A stretch of 64,000 nt of DNA from UBA2883 sp964017965 (lineage in GTDB: Bacteria; Cyanobacteriota; Vampirovibrionia; Gastranaerophilales; Gastranaerophilaceae), in contig CAXHNV010000001.1 in assembly GCA_964017965.1 (NCBI GenBank), forward strand, positions 186,001-250,000, given 5' to 3'. Made by a program: the position numbers and the translations under genes. Of this stretch, positions 35,018 to 43,867 are shown piece after piece. How positions within the stretch are numbered: the stretch's first letter is position 1; each line of letters opens with the position of its first letter. The notes under the pieces were generated by a model. The model made no database searches, had not been told where the DNA came from, and was given only the letters and a program-made list of their open reading frames with translations.

Positions 35018-36842
35018 AAGATGTTAGTTTTCCAATACTATGATTTAGTTTTTCCAGTTTAGAATCGATGTTATTCATCTTCTCCATAACAGCCGATGAA
35101 TCATTCTTTGCAGAAAACTCTAAAATAGTTGTCATTCTTTCATCCATTTGCTTCAATTTTTCTTCCTGTAAAGCAATTTGTTGGTTTTGATTAAGTATAA
35201 CAGCTAATTTTTCATCCATTGCACTGATATAAGCCTGCTGCTGTGCAATCTGATTGTTTTGTTCTGCAATTCTTTGTTCCAAAGCTTCGATTTTAGCGGT
35301 ATAATCGATTGTTTCAGGGATTTCAATAGAATCAATCCCGCCGCCTAATCTTGAAGAAATATTCGTAAGTGATTCACCTGCGCTGTCAACCCATTCCGCA
35401 AGCATTACAAGTGATTGGTTAATTAGTTCGTTGTATCCCTTATTCTCTTGCAAAATGTTGTTTATACGATCTAACGCAACTTCAATATTATTATACTGCT
35501 GAATGTTTGTTTCCGATTTAAGTTGAGTGTTTATCTCATCGAAACAAGTCTTGAACTCTTCCAATGAGCCGTTAAGAGTTTCAGAATCCTTGTCAGATGA
35601 TAACAATAATGTATTAACTCTTGTACTAATACTCAAAACATCTTCCTGAAGTTTTTTGATATTGTCGGTAACTTCATAGTTTTCGTCTTTTTGTACTCTT
35701 TGATTGATAGAATCAAGGGTTAAAAAGATATTATTAAGGTCTTCTTTAGCATCATTTTCAGCTAATGTATTGATATGCTGCCCCAATTCGTTTAAATAGA
35801 TTCTAATCTTCGCAACATCAGATTCGATATCCTGCATGCTGTAGGTATAATCAGAATCCTCATCACCTGATTGCATATATGAAAGGTTGCGTTTCAATTC
35901 ACCAATCAAGTCTTTAATATCTTTGAAAGATTCTCTTGTAAACGGCATAAGTTCATCAACCTTAGACAAAACTTCGCTGCCTGTATTATCATCTACAGTT
36001 TGTTCAGAGATAGTTTCAAGAATTTTGTTATATTGCTGGGTCGAATTAACGTTTACGTTATACAACCCGTTTTTCAACATCTCTAAGTTTTCCTGCAAAG
36101 CGTCAACGTTTATCCCACCTTGAACACCGGTAACTTTAGAGAAACTCAACGAGTTAATATTTTCCTGAATCTTTGAAAAGATATCTATTACGCTTCTTTT
36201 CAAGTTGTCGTTAGATTTTTCAAGGTTTGAAGACAATAGAGTAATGTCATCTGATAACGATTTGATTGTAGAACCGTCAGCGGTATCAAGTCCGTTGTTT
36301 ATGACCTTTTCAAGATATTGAACACCGTCTTTGAGGTTTTCGTTCAATGTTTCTATATCTGTTTTAATCAGGTTAGTAGCGGTATTTGATTGGTTATAAA
36401 GAACTTCTGCTGTTTCATTAACTTTAGTTCCGAGGTTTTGCTCAAGCTGAGCAGACACATTCATAAGCACCTGTTTATCGATACCGGAATTGTTAGCGAT
36501 AATATCAAGTCTGTTAACTTTTTCAGTCAACTTTGCAACGAGCGGTTCAAATTCGGCAAGGTTAGTCGCGTCAATACTCTGGTTAAGTCTTGCAAGCTCG
36601 TTTCTGACCTCAAGAATATTTGTTTGAAGCACGGTAAACCCTTCTGAACCGGATGATTCGTTCTGTTGAAGTTGTTCTAAATATGTACCGATACCGTCAA
36701 GAGTTTGGATAATTGTATACAATTGATCGTTACAATTCTTCTCACTCATCATATTTTCTTTAATATCTGTAACAAGATTCTTGATTTCCGCTATACTTTC
36801 TGTAGTCATTTCCTCGTTCCCTAATTCAGTCATATCAACCAT
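35001..36842 (-). CDS. Large coiled-coil protein of unknown function
   Basis: 613 residues, almost all heptad-patterned helix (for example NSLSFSKVTGVQGG breaks long runs such as LEQLQQNES and IAEQNNQIAQQQAYISAMDE). Residues about 520-580 are Gln-rich with a repeated NQQIALQEEKLKQMDER type pattern. No signal peptide, membrane helix or enzymatic motif. Such proteins may be cytoskeletal or scaffolding, but that is a guess. It overlaps glcD by 17 nt. Confidence 0.75.
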   Translation of the reverse strand: MVDMTELGNEEMTTESIAEIKNLVTDIKENMMSEKNCNDQLYTIIQTLDGIGTYLEQLQQNESSGSEGFTVLQTNILEVRNELARLNQSIDATNLAEFEPLVAKLTEKVNRLDIIANNSGIDKQVLMNVSAQLEQNLGTKVNETAEVLYNQSNTATNLIKTDIETLNENLKDGVQYLEKVINNGLDTADGSTIKSLSDDITLLSSNLEKSNDNLKRSVIDIFSKIQENINSLSFSKVTGVQGGINVDALQENLEMLKNGLYNVNVNSTQQYNKILETISEQTVDDNTGSEVLSKVDELMPFTRESFKDIKDLIGELKRNLSYMQSGDEDSDYTYSMQDIESDVAKIRIYLNELGQHINTLAENDAKEDLNNIFLTLDSINQRVQKDENYEVTDNIKKLQEDVLSISTRVNTLLLSSDKDSETLNGSLEEFKTCFDEINTQLKSETNIQQYNNIEVALDRINNILQENKGYNELINQSLVMLAEWVDSAGESLTNISSRLGGGIDSIEIPETIDYTAKIEALEQRIAEQNNQIAQQQAYISAMDEKLAVILNQNQQIALQEEKLKQMDERMTTILEFSAKNDSSAVMEKMNNIDSKLEKLNHSIGKLTSYVDEE

Positions 36843-36928
36843 CTTAATAATACCTACTATATACTATCACAATTTTATCATAAAACATAATTTCAGGCAG
36901 AGTATTAAGTTGCGTTAATAATTAACAG

Positions 36929-36957
36929 TTGATAAACTTAACAAATTGCTTTACTAT
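36929..36957 (+). promoter_or_regulatory. Promoter of the purD-like gene
   Basis: TTGATA (36929-36934), 17-bp spacer, TACTAT (36952-36957). It lies 34 nt before the ATG at 36992, which has AGGTGAAAAG in front. Confidence 0.6.
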
Positions 36958-36991
36958 ATATCATATCGGAATTATTAAAACAGGTGAAAAG

Positions 36992-38236
36992 ATGAAAAAA
37001 AACATTTTAATAGTCGGAAGTTCAGCAAAAGAATCATGTCTTGCAAGAATGCTTTCAGAAGAGTTTGAGGTATTTGTAGCACCGGGTAATGCGGGTATGA
37101 AAGAGTTTGCAACCATTGTTGATATCAGAGAAAACAACGTTATTGAACTCTTAAACTTCGCACTCGAAAACGACATCTTTTTTACGATTGCGTGCTCTGA
37201 AACAGCTATCAAATCCGATATTTCAAACCTGTTTTACGATAACGGCTTGCTAATCTTTGCTCCGACAGCGGATTCAGCAGAGTTTGCAACTAATAGAGCC
37301 GTAGCTAAAAAAATGTTTTACAAACTAAGATTACCGACCCCGAGGTTTGCAATCTATGAGAAGAAAAACCTCGCAATAGATTATCTTAAAAAATGCGAAA
37401 TGCCGATTGTAATCAAAACCGATTGCAAGAACATGAAAAACTACGATATGGTTTGCCCTTCTTATAACATCGCAAAATCTTATATTGAAGACTGCTTCGC
37501 AAACGGCGAACCTAAGGTTATTATAGAAGAATACGTTTACGGAACAAACTTCTCGTTCTTTGTGTTGACAGACGGTTTCAAAGCTTTGCCTTTAGGCAGC
37601 GTAAGAGATTACAGATACTCGCTCGACGGCGACGGCGGTGTATTGACTGACGGTATGGGCGCATGCTCACCGTTTATAAAACTTTCGTTTGAACACGAAG
37701 ACTATATTATGAACGAGGTCGTTTATCCGGTTATCAACTACCTTTCAGAAGGTGACAAGCCTTATATGGGCATTCTGGGATTTGAAGGCGTGCTTACACC
37801 GGAAGGTGATATCGCTATAACGGAAGCTTTACTGTTCTTAAAAGACCACAACGCGCAGGCTGTATTATCACTTCTTGAAAACAATATCTTTGAACTCATG
37901 CACTCTTGTGCTATAGGCGCGTTCTCAGATGAATACGATATGTTGGATATCAAAGACGAGTTTGCAATGAGCCTTGTTCTTTCAAGCGGTAAGGTCACAA
38001 ACGAGGTTATAACAGGACTTGATGAAGTTGATGAGAATGTTGTTGTAAACCATTTGAATACTAAACAAAACGAGTATACGGAGTTTGAGGTATTGGGTGA
38101 CAGAGCGTTAGTTGTTTCTACGACTGCTAAAACCCTTGGCAGAGCAGCAACTAATCTCTATAACGAGGTTGACGGAATTGAATTCAGAGGTAAACATTAC
38201 AGAAAAGATATCTGTAATGTGCCTGCAGGTGTATAA
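36992..38236 (+). CDS. PurD-like ATP-grasp protein (GAR synthetase family) with diverged motifs
   Basis: 414 residues. MKKNILIVGSSAKESCLARM and VAPGNAGM match the PurD N-terminus (VxGsGgrEha, APGNaGt), and DYRYSLDGDGGVLTDGMGA matches the YKRxxDGDxGPNTGGMG block. Yet the canonical KADGLAaGKGV loop reads KTDCKNMKNYDMV, and ENVRFGDPEtQ reads EALLFLKDHNAQ. Purine synthesis may therefore use it in a divergent form, or it may be a paralogue acting on another amine. I choose the ATG at 36992 with its Shine-Dalgarno; an in-frame TTG at 36929 lies inside the -35 box. A phosphohexomutase follows by 8 nt. Confidence 0.8.
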   Translation: MKKNILIVGSSAKESCLARMLSEEFEVFVAPGNAGMKEFATIVDIRENNVIELLNFALENDIFFTIACSETAIKSDISNLFYDNGLLIFAPTADSAEFATNRAVAKKMFYKLRLPTPRFAIYEKKNLAIDYLKKCEMPIVIKTDCKNMKNYDMVCPSYNIAKSYIEDCFANGEPKVIIEEYVYGTNFSFFVLTDGFKALPLGSVRDYRYSLDGDGGVLTDGMGACSPFIKLSFEHEDYIMNEVVYPVINYLSEGDKPYMGILGFEGVLTPEGDIAITEALLFLKDHNAQAVLSLLENNIFELMHSCAIGAFSDEYDMLDIKDEFAMSLVLSSGKVTNEVITGLDEVDENVVVNHLNTKQNEYTEFEVLGDRALVVSTTAKTLGRAATNLYNEVDGIEFRGKHYRKDICNVPAGV

Positions 38237-38244
38237 GGTAAATT

Positions 38245-39633
38245 ATGAGTATAAAATTCGGAACAGACGGCTGGAGAGCTATAGTAGGAGAAGATTTCAC
38301 GGAAGACAACGTAAGGTTGGTAACTAATTCTATTGCCAAATACGTTTTTGAGACTTACGGGATAGAAAAACCCGTTATTGTGGGTTACGACCCCAGAAAT
38401 ATGGCAGATACGTTTTCTAAACTGACGGCTGATATTATTGCAAAATACGGTTTTGACGTTTATTATAGCGACAAGGTGCTTCCGACACCGACTTTAGCAT
38501 ATTGCGCAAAGAACAGAAACGCTTGCGCTGTTATGTTTACAGCTTCTCATAACCCGCCTGAGTATCTGGGGATAAAGTTCATTCCTGATTATGCCGGTCC
38601 GGCAACTCAAGAGATTACCGATAAACTTATGGAGAATCTGGGTAAAGAGTTTTCTACCAACTGCGAGGCTAAACCTGTTCAATACGCTGATTTTAGCAAA
38701 GAGTATTTTGAACATATTTCAACACTTATCGATTTTGATTTGATTAAGAGTTTAGATAAAAACATTATCTTTGACGGACTTTATGCAGCAAGTATCGGAT
38801 ATTTTGATAAGCTTCTTGCTGATAACGGTATAAAGTTTCAGACTTTACACATGGAGCACGATGTGAATTTCGGCGGCGGTATGCCGGAACCTAAACCTAA
38901 GTTTTTGGCTGAGCTGATTGAGAGAGTTAAGGCGCAGCCGAACTCCGTCGGCTGCGCCAATGACGGCGATTCAGACAGGTTCGGGTTCATTAACGAAAAC
39001 GGGGATTATGTTACTCCTAACGAGATTATTTCGATATTGCTTTATCACCTTGTCAAGAACAAGGGTTATACGGGTTGTTTGGTGAAGACTGTCGGCGCAA
39101 GCCTTATGCTTAATAAAACTGCTGAAAAACTCGGAGTTGAGGTAGTAGAGACGGCTGTAGGGTTTAAGCACGTTGGTGAAGCTATGCGAAAGAACGATTG
39201 TATTATTGGCGGTGAGGAATCAGGCGGACTGAGTATTAAGGGACATATCCCTGAAAAAGACGGGATTCTGGCTAATTTGTTGATATTAGAAGCTATGGCT
39301 TATACTAAGAAATCTATGGTTCAACTGCAGCAAGACTTGAAAGATTTTGTCGGCTGTGAGTTTGTTAACGATAGGGTTGATTTCAGACTAGATGACAGAG
39401 CAGAGATTGATGTTGTTATTGAAAAGCTATCTAAGATAACGACTGCAGCGGGAGAGGAACTTAAAACGACCGACAGAAAAGACGGTATCAAACTATATTT
39501 TGGTGAAAACAGCTGGGTTTTAGCAAGACCTAGCGGAACAGAGCCGCTGATGAGGATTTATTTTGAAAGCGACAGCGCCGAACACCTCAAACTACTCCAA
39601 ACCGATATCCTTAGCAGAATACAATCTGTTTGA
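38245..39633 (+). CDS. Phosphohexomutase (phosphoglucomutase/phosphomannomutase family)
   Basis: 462 residues. The phosphoserine loop is TASHNPPEYLGIKF, Mg2+ is bound by DGDSDRFGF, the sugar-specificity loop is GEESGGLSIKGHIPEKDG and the phosphate-binding loop is RPSGTEPLMRIYF. It interconverts hexose 1- and 6-phosphates for polysaccharide and cell wall precursors. GEESGG is typical of PGM/PMM rather than GlmM, but the sugar cannot be fixed. At 38931-38958 the coding sequence contains an 11-bp GC-rich inverted repeat. Its 3-prime end overlaps the convergent O-antigen ligase-like gene by 42 nt. Confidence 0.92.
   Translation: MSIKFGTDGWRAIVGEDFTEDNVRLVTNSIAKYVFETYGIEKPVIVGYDPRNMADTFSKLTADIIAKYGFDVYYSDKVLPTPTLAYCAKNRNACAVMFTASHNPPEYLGIKFIPDYAGPATQEITDKLMENLGKEFSTNCEAKPVQYADFSKEYFEHISTLIDFDLIKSLDKNIIFDGLYAASIGYFDKLLADNGIKFQTLHMEHDVNFGGGMPEPKPKFLAELIERVKAQPNSVGCANDGDSDRFGFINENGDYVTPNEIISILLYHLVKNKGYTGCLVKTVGASLMLNKTAEKLGVEVVETAVGFKHVGEAMRKNDCIIGGEESGGLSIKGHIPEKDGILANLLILEAMAYTKKSMVQLQQDLKDFVGCEFVNDRVDFRLDDRAEIDVVIEKLSKITTAAGEELKTTDRKDGIKLYFGENSWVLARPSGTEPLMRIYFESDSAEHLKLLQTDILSRIQSV
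38931..38958. repeat. GC-rich perfect inverted repeat inside the phosphohexomutase gene
   Basis: GGCGCAGCCGA (38931-38941) and TCGGCTGCGCC (38948-38958) pair exactly around a 6-nt loop. It encodes part of KAQPNSVGCAND just before the metal-binding DGDSDR. The protein length is normal for the family, so it replaces rather than adds coding sequence. Confidence 0.7.
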
Positions 39634-40923
39634 TAAGATTGCTATCATTGTCCAGAAGACGATTTGTAACTGCGGTCTAAAAAATACCGTATCTACAAAA
39701 CCGTGTACCATTGTGCCCAAAACAGACATCACAGGGATAGAAACAATAATAACCGTCCTCAAATCCGTTGAATTCTTAATAAATTGAATAGCGTCTTTCA
39801 ATATAGAAATAAGAAAACCTAAAAACGCAACAAGCGCGAAAACCCCGCTCTCAACTGCTGTCTCAAGGTAAATATTATACGCACTCAAAGCGTCAAACCC
39901 CGTCTTCATGTAAAGACCATAAACCTCTCTAAAGTTCTGGTTACCTTGCCCGATACCCACAAGCCAGTTGTCCTTAAACATCTGAACAGAAGACTTGTAA
40001 ACATTGAACCTGAACGAATTAGAGCTATCGCTTCTCATCGCAAAGATAGATAAAACCCTTACCCTTAGAGACGTAACTGCCGTTATAGCAATCACTCCGA
40101 GCGCAAGAACCGCTGATACAAACGACAAATAAAGCTTCTTATAATTGTTCCAAAAGAACTTTAGCGAAACAAGGAACAAAGTCCCCAACACAGTAAACAA
40201 CCCGAGATACGCACCCCGACAGCCTGTCAGGAACAATGCCGTACAAGCAACCAGAGATAATAACCCGAAACCGCCCGCTAAAACGTAGCGTTTTTCATAT
40301 AAATAATAACCGCACAAACCAATAACAGCAGGAATCCCCATAACAAAATACCCGCCCAAAAGGTTTGGATTCAAAGGCTGTAACGTACCGTAAACTCTTG
40401 TCATAACCTCTTCCGGATTCAGATTCGAAACATCCTGCCAGCCCGAAATCTCATCAACCTTAGCAAAGCTTTGAGAAATCCCAATCAACGATTCCGCGCT
40501 CACACACAGCGCAATCGTCGTAAGTATCGGCAAAATATTTTTCGGGTTGTATTTCAAATGGTGTACAACCGATAGATAAAACGCAAGATAAGTAAACGTT
40601 TTCATAAACCCTTTAAGGCTCAAATAAAACAAAGACGAGCCCGCAAGGCTAACAAGCGTCAGCATAAAAAACGCCAGCAAAAACAGTTCAAACTTCTCGC
40701 ATTTGAAACTATCTGTTTTGTTAAAAATCACCCTGACAAAAGTCAAAATCACCGCACCAAGCGCCAAAAACCCTATCATATCAGAGCTTACAAACGTTGA
40801 CAAGAAAAACAAAGCAATAATAATCGCAAAAACAGCCTTATCGATATTTTGTAAAATCACGCTGTTGTCGTAAACTTTGCCCGTAAATCTGTGGATTAGG
40901 TCTAAAACACGGTTAATAAACAT
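39592..40923 (-). CDS. O-antigen ligase/polymerase-like membrane protein
   Basis: 443 residues with about 10-12 membrane segments (for example ILQNIDKAVFAIIIALFFLS, FELFLLAFFMLTLVSLAG, LALGVIAITAVTSL). A large periplasmic loop at about 275-345 holds RSDSSNSFRFNVYKSSVQMF and LVGIGQGNQNFREVYG, the layout of the Wzy/WaaL superfamily, in which this loop has conserved Arg and His residues. It joins or polymerises O-antigen-type sugars at the periplasmic face. DUF4330-like and heptose kinase genes lie just upstream on the same strand. Confidence 0.85.
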   Translation of the reverse strand: MFINRVLDLIHRFTGKVYDNSVILQNIDKAVFAIIIALFFLSTFVSSDMIGFLALGAVILTFVRVIFNKTDSFKCEKFELFLLAFFMLTLVSLAGSSLFYLSLKGFMKTFTYLAFYLSVVHHLKYNPKNILPILTTIALCVSAESLIGISQSFAKVDEISGWQDVSNLNPEEVMTRVYGTLQPLNPNLLGGYFVMGIPAVIGLCGYYLYEKRYVLAGGFGLLSLVACTALFLTGCRGAYLGLFTVLGTLFLVSLKFFWNNYKKLYLSFVSAVLALGVIAITAVTSLRVRVLSIFAMRSDSSNSFRFNVYKSSVQMFKDNWLVGIGQGNQNFREVYGLYMKTGFDALSAYNIYLETAVESGVFALVAFLGFLISILKDAIQFIKNSTDLRTVIIVSIPVMSVLGTMVHGFVDTVFFRPQLQIVFWTMIAILSNRLYSAKDIGLE

Positions 40924-40928
40924 CCGGA

Positions 40929-41411
40929 CTATTCCTCTATGCTTAGGTCGGAAACAGAGCCTGTAAACTTATACAATTTACCCTCAAGCGTAATAGGCAA
41001 GCCCATTTTAATCTTGTTACCGCCGACAACTGCGCCGTCTTTAGTAATCTGAGCTTTGTCTTTTACTCTTACAATAATATCGTACATATCAAATTGACCT
41101 TCGTCTTTAACAGAGATATAGCCTGACTTTGCAGGAAGTGTAACGTGTTTAGGCACGAACTTAACACCCACAACATCCAAATCAGAATACGGAACGTTTC
41201 TGATACTGATAAATGTCTTGTCACCCACTTTTACAGGGCATTCTGAGGTTGAAAGAGTAACACTTCTTAAGAACACATCAAACTCAATGTTAGAAGTAGC
41301 TTCAATCTGTTTTGAAGCGGTAGAGCGCATATTTTTAGCGGTCATAACTCCTACGGCTATAACCAATAACAGCCCTATAACTATGATTATATCTACAATT
41401 TTCTTATTCAT
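40929..41411 (-). CDS. DUF4330-like membrane-anchored protein
   Basis: About 160 residues: MNKKIVDIIIVIGLLLVIAV is a single N-terminal membrane anchor, followed by a beta-rich periplasmic domain with CPVKVGDKTFISIRNVPYSD and GGNKIKMGLPITLEGKLY. I read this as the DUF4330 family, often found beside polysaccharide genes. The ATG at 41411 has GGAG 9 nt upstream; a TTG at 41426 lies in that Shine-Dalgarno. It overlaps the heptose kinase stop by 8 nt and precedes the O-antigen ligase-like gene by 5 nt, so it likely serves surface polysaccharide assembly. Confidence 0.75.
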   Translation of the reverse strand: MNKKIVDIIIVIGLLLVIAVGVMTAKNMRSTASKQIEATSNIEFDVFLRSVTLSTSECPVKVGDKTFISIRNVPYSDLDVVGVKFVPKHVTLPAKSGYISVKDEGQFDMYDIIVRVKDKAQITKDGAVVGGNKIKMGLPITLEGKLYKFTGSVSDLSIEE

Positions 41412-42453
41412 TACAAAATTCTCCAATTTCAGTGTTGTTTAACAGTTTAGTGTTGTTTTCGATGAATTCAACAAGCTCATCAATCGTAGTGGTAGCGCAA
41501 CCGAACTGCTTAATAACAATCCCTGCTGCGATGTTACCGATAACCGCCGCATAAACAGGTTCAACCCCGCTTGCAATAGCCAGTGAATAAAGCGCAGTAA
41601 CCGTATCGCCCGCACCTGTCACATCAAAAACCTTTGATTTATTGAAAACAGGCACTCTTTTCATCTTTCCGTCTTTTGAAACAAGTGCCATACCTTCATC
41701 ACCACAGGTAATTAAAACAAAATCGCAATCCGTGTCAGCGATAAGCTTATTGCCGGCTCTATGCATATCATCGTTTGATTTAATAAAGAACCCGACGTGT
41801 TTTTGTGTATCAGGAAGGTTCGGTGTCATTGATGTACAACCGCGATATCTTTGTAAATCCTTCTGGCCGTCAACAATAACAACTTTGTTATGTTCTTTTG
41901 CCAAACGGATAGTTTCTGCAATCACTCTATCCGTAAGCGTTCCGATATGGTAATCTGACAGGATAACCGCATCGTGTTTCGGTAGTGCGATTTTCAACTG
42001 TTCAATAATCTTGTTTTCGGTTTCTTCAGAAATCGGTGTTGAATCTTGTCTATCGATTCTTACAATCTGTTGTGTAATAGATTGTGAGCACGCACCTGAG
42101 ATTCTTGTTTTGGTAACTGTTTTTCTAGTTTTATCGACAACAAGGTATTCGTCGTTAACCTTCGCGTCACGAAACGCCTGACGTAAATCGTTAGCCTGAT
42201 AATCGTCGCCGATAACACCTAAAACACTGACTTTACCGCCATTTATCGTAGAAGAGTTATGAGCGGCGTTCGATGCTGCACCGAGAATCAGGTTAGTGTG
42301 TGTGTGTCTGAGGATTAGAACCGGCGCTTCGCGCGAGATTCTCTCAGTATCACCATAAACCATTTCATCGAGTGCCAAATCACCGACAACTAATATGCTT
42401 GTATTCGCTAAACTCTTTGTATATTCTAACAAACGTTCAATATTTATCTTCAT
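41404..42453 (-). CDS. hldA: D-glycero-beta-D-manno-heptose-7-phosphate kinase (RfaE1 type)
   Basis: About 349 residues of PfkB-family sugar kinase. VGDLALDEMVYGDTERISRE and APVLILRHTHTNLILGAASN are RfaE1 signatures; VSVLGVIGDDYQANDLR, HDAVILSDYHIGTLTD and the catalytic DVTGAGDTVTALYSLAIASG follow. It lacks the C-terminal nucleotidyltransferase domain of HldE, so a separate adenylyltransferase is expected. It makes ADP-heptose for the LPS inner core. ATG at 42453 with GGGAGAG; TATAAT with a GTAACA -35 lies about 24 nt upstream (42478-42505). Confidence 0.88.
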   Translation of the reverse strand: MKINIERLLEYTKSLANTSILVVGDLALDEMVYGDTERISREAPVLILRHTHTNLILGAASNAAHNSSTINGGKVSVLGVIGDDYQANDLRQAFRDAKVNDEYLVVDKTRKTVTKTRISGACSQSITQQIVRIDRQDSTPISEETENKIIEQLKIALPKHDAVILSDYHIGTLTDRVIAETIRLAKEHNKVVIVDGQKDLQRYRGCTSMTPNLPDTQKHVGFFIKSNDDMHRAGNKLIADTDCDFVLITCGDEGMALVSKDGKMKRVPVFNKSKVFDVTGAGDTVTALYSLAIASGVEPVYAAVIGNIAAGIVIKQFGCATTTIDELVEFIENNTKLLNNTEIGEFCNE

Positions 42454-42562
42454 TTTCTCTCCCAATCTATGTAATTTATTATAACCTAAAAACCGTGATT
42501 GTTACTTTTTTGTTACATTCTTAACGAAAAAGTTGAAATTCATGCAATCCGCATTAAAAAAA

Positions 42563-42577
42563 ATACTTAATAAGTAT
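42563..42577. promoter_or_regulatory. Palindrome upstream of the HD-GYP-like gene
   Basis: ATACTTA-A-TAAGTAT is a perfect 7-bp inverted repeat with one central base, followed by TATATAGG, 19 nt before the ATG at 42596. It resembles the repeat at 1430-1444 that is also followed by TATAGG. Confidence 0.4.
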
Positions 42578-42595
42578 ATATAGGTTAGTGTTCTT

Positions 42596-43375
42596 ATGGA
42601 TTTTAGTGTGTTAAATAATACCCCTATATCTCGTGTGTATGGTGTTAGTACCCAAGGTATCGACCGCCGCACAGTAACGCGTCCTCAACCTGACAGAGTA
42701 AGTGTCAACGGGGAGCTCGATAGACTGTTGAGCAAACAGGTTATCGCTGACGCTATGGTGGCAAACCCTGTTATCACAAGACTTTTAGCACAAAATAATG
42801 TTAAACCTGTTATCAATATAGATAACTTCAAGAACAATGTCTACAGACACTCTGTTGATACAAGAAACAAGGCAATGGGGATTTATAACTTCTTGCCTGT
42901 GGATTTGAAAGCAGAAGCTAACGCAAAATATATCCAACAAGGCGCGTTGTTGCACGATATCGGCAAGGTATTGATTCCTGCAAATATCTTGAACAAAAAC
43001 GCAAGATTGAACCCTAAAGAGAATGAAGTTATGCACCTTCATTCAAAATTAAGTGAAGCTATTCTTGCTACTCAGAATATTGAACCTGAGGTATTGAACA
43101 TTGTTAAATACCACCACCAAAACAGACAGGGAACAGGTTATCCTGAGATGAAGGGCGCAAGAGGGTTTGATATCAATACTGAGGTTGTTGCTTTAGCGGA
43201 TAAGTATTCCGCATTAACTGAAAAACGAGCTTACAAAGCACCTATGTCAGCTGAAACAGCGTTAGGGATTTTGAAAACACAGGTTGAAGAAGGACATATT
43301 AACCCTAGGGTTTACAATGCGCTTGTAGGTTATGTAAACAGTATGACACCTGTTACACCTATACTTACACATTAA
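42596..43375 (+). CDS. HD-domain protein, HD-GYP-like with a degenerate GYP motif
   Basis: 259 residues. The HD domain (about 75-215) has HSVDTRNKAMGIYNFLP, LLHDIGKVLIPANILNK with the metal-binding His-Asp, HLHSKLSEAIL and VKYHHQNRQGTGYPE. In c-di-GMP phosphodiesterases of the HD-GYP class the last motif reads HHExxDGxGYP; here E and D are Gln, so c-di-GMP hydrolysis is uncertain. Residues 1-70 are unrelated, with no receiver domain. The first 10 residues (MDFSVLNNTP) resemble other lineage-specific N-termini in the window. Converges with marR, overlapping by 11 nt. Confidence 0.82.
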   Translation: MDFSVLNNTPISRVYGVSTQGIDRRTVTRPQPDRVSVNGELDRLLSKQVIADAMVANPVITRLLAQNNVKPVINIDNFKNNVYRHSVDTRNKAMGIYNFLPVDLKAEANAKYIQQGALLHDIGKVLIPANILNKNARLNPKENEVMHLHSKLSEAILATQNIEPEVLNIVKYHHQNRQGTGYPEMKGARGFDINTEVVALADKYSALTEKRAYKAPMSAETALGILKTQVEEGHINPRVYNALVGYVNSMTPVTPILTH

Positions 43376-43802
43376 TATTATTATGAGCGATACCGAGGAG
43401 CAGACGGAAGGTCATCTTTTCTTCTTCGGTCATACCTTCTTGAAGCTGGTTGTCGGTCGCTTCAAAGATTAGGTCCATTTGTTCAACGAGCGATTTAGCT
43501 TTTGAGGTGAGCATAAGCTCTTTTCTGCGCGCATCCTTTGAAGACTGAGCGCGCTCGATGAATCCGTTTTTTTCGAGCCCGTGCATAAGACTTGTAACGG
43601 AGGAACCTTTGAGGTTAAGAAAGTCTTCGAGGTCTTTACGTTTGATGTTACGTTGTTTACGGATGTTTTTATCGATGTACATCAAGATACGCGCTTGCTG
43701 GTTAGTAAGCCCGAACATCGTTAAGCACCTGTTTTGCATATTAGCCATAAGGTGCGCTATGTTACGTATAAAATAGCTACAAGATGTGTTTTCTTCTTTC
43801 AT
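43365..43802 (-). CDS. MarR-family transcriptional regulator
   Basis: 145 residues. The winged helix is clear: GLTNQQARILMYIDKN, RKDLEDFLNLKGSSVTSLMH (recognition helix) and RAQSSKDARRKELMLTSKAK (wing with the DxR motif). It binds palindromic sites as a dimer. It is divergent from the sugar-type permease at 43868, 65 nt away, so that gene or itself are the likeliest targets; the ligand is unknown. Confidence 0.9.
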   Translation of the reverse strand: MKEENTSCSYFIRNIAHLMANMQNRCLTMFGLTNQQARILMYIDKNIRKQRNIKRKDLEDFLNLKGSSVTSLMHGLEKNGFIERAQSSKDARRKELMLTSKAKSLVEQMDLIFEATDNQLQEGMTEEEKMTFRLLLGIAHNNINV

Positions 43803-43867
43803 AGTTATTTATTTTATAATATGTTTGCGGATTTGGTCAATTATGTAAAATATGATATTATTATTTT

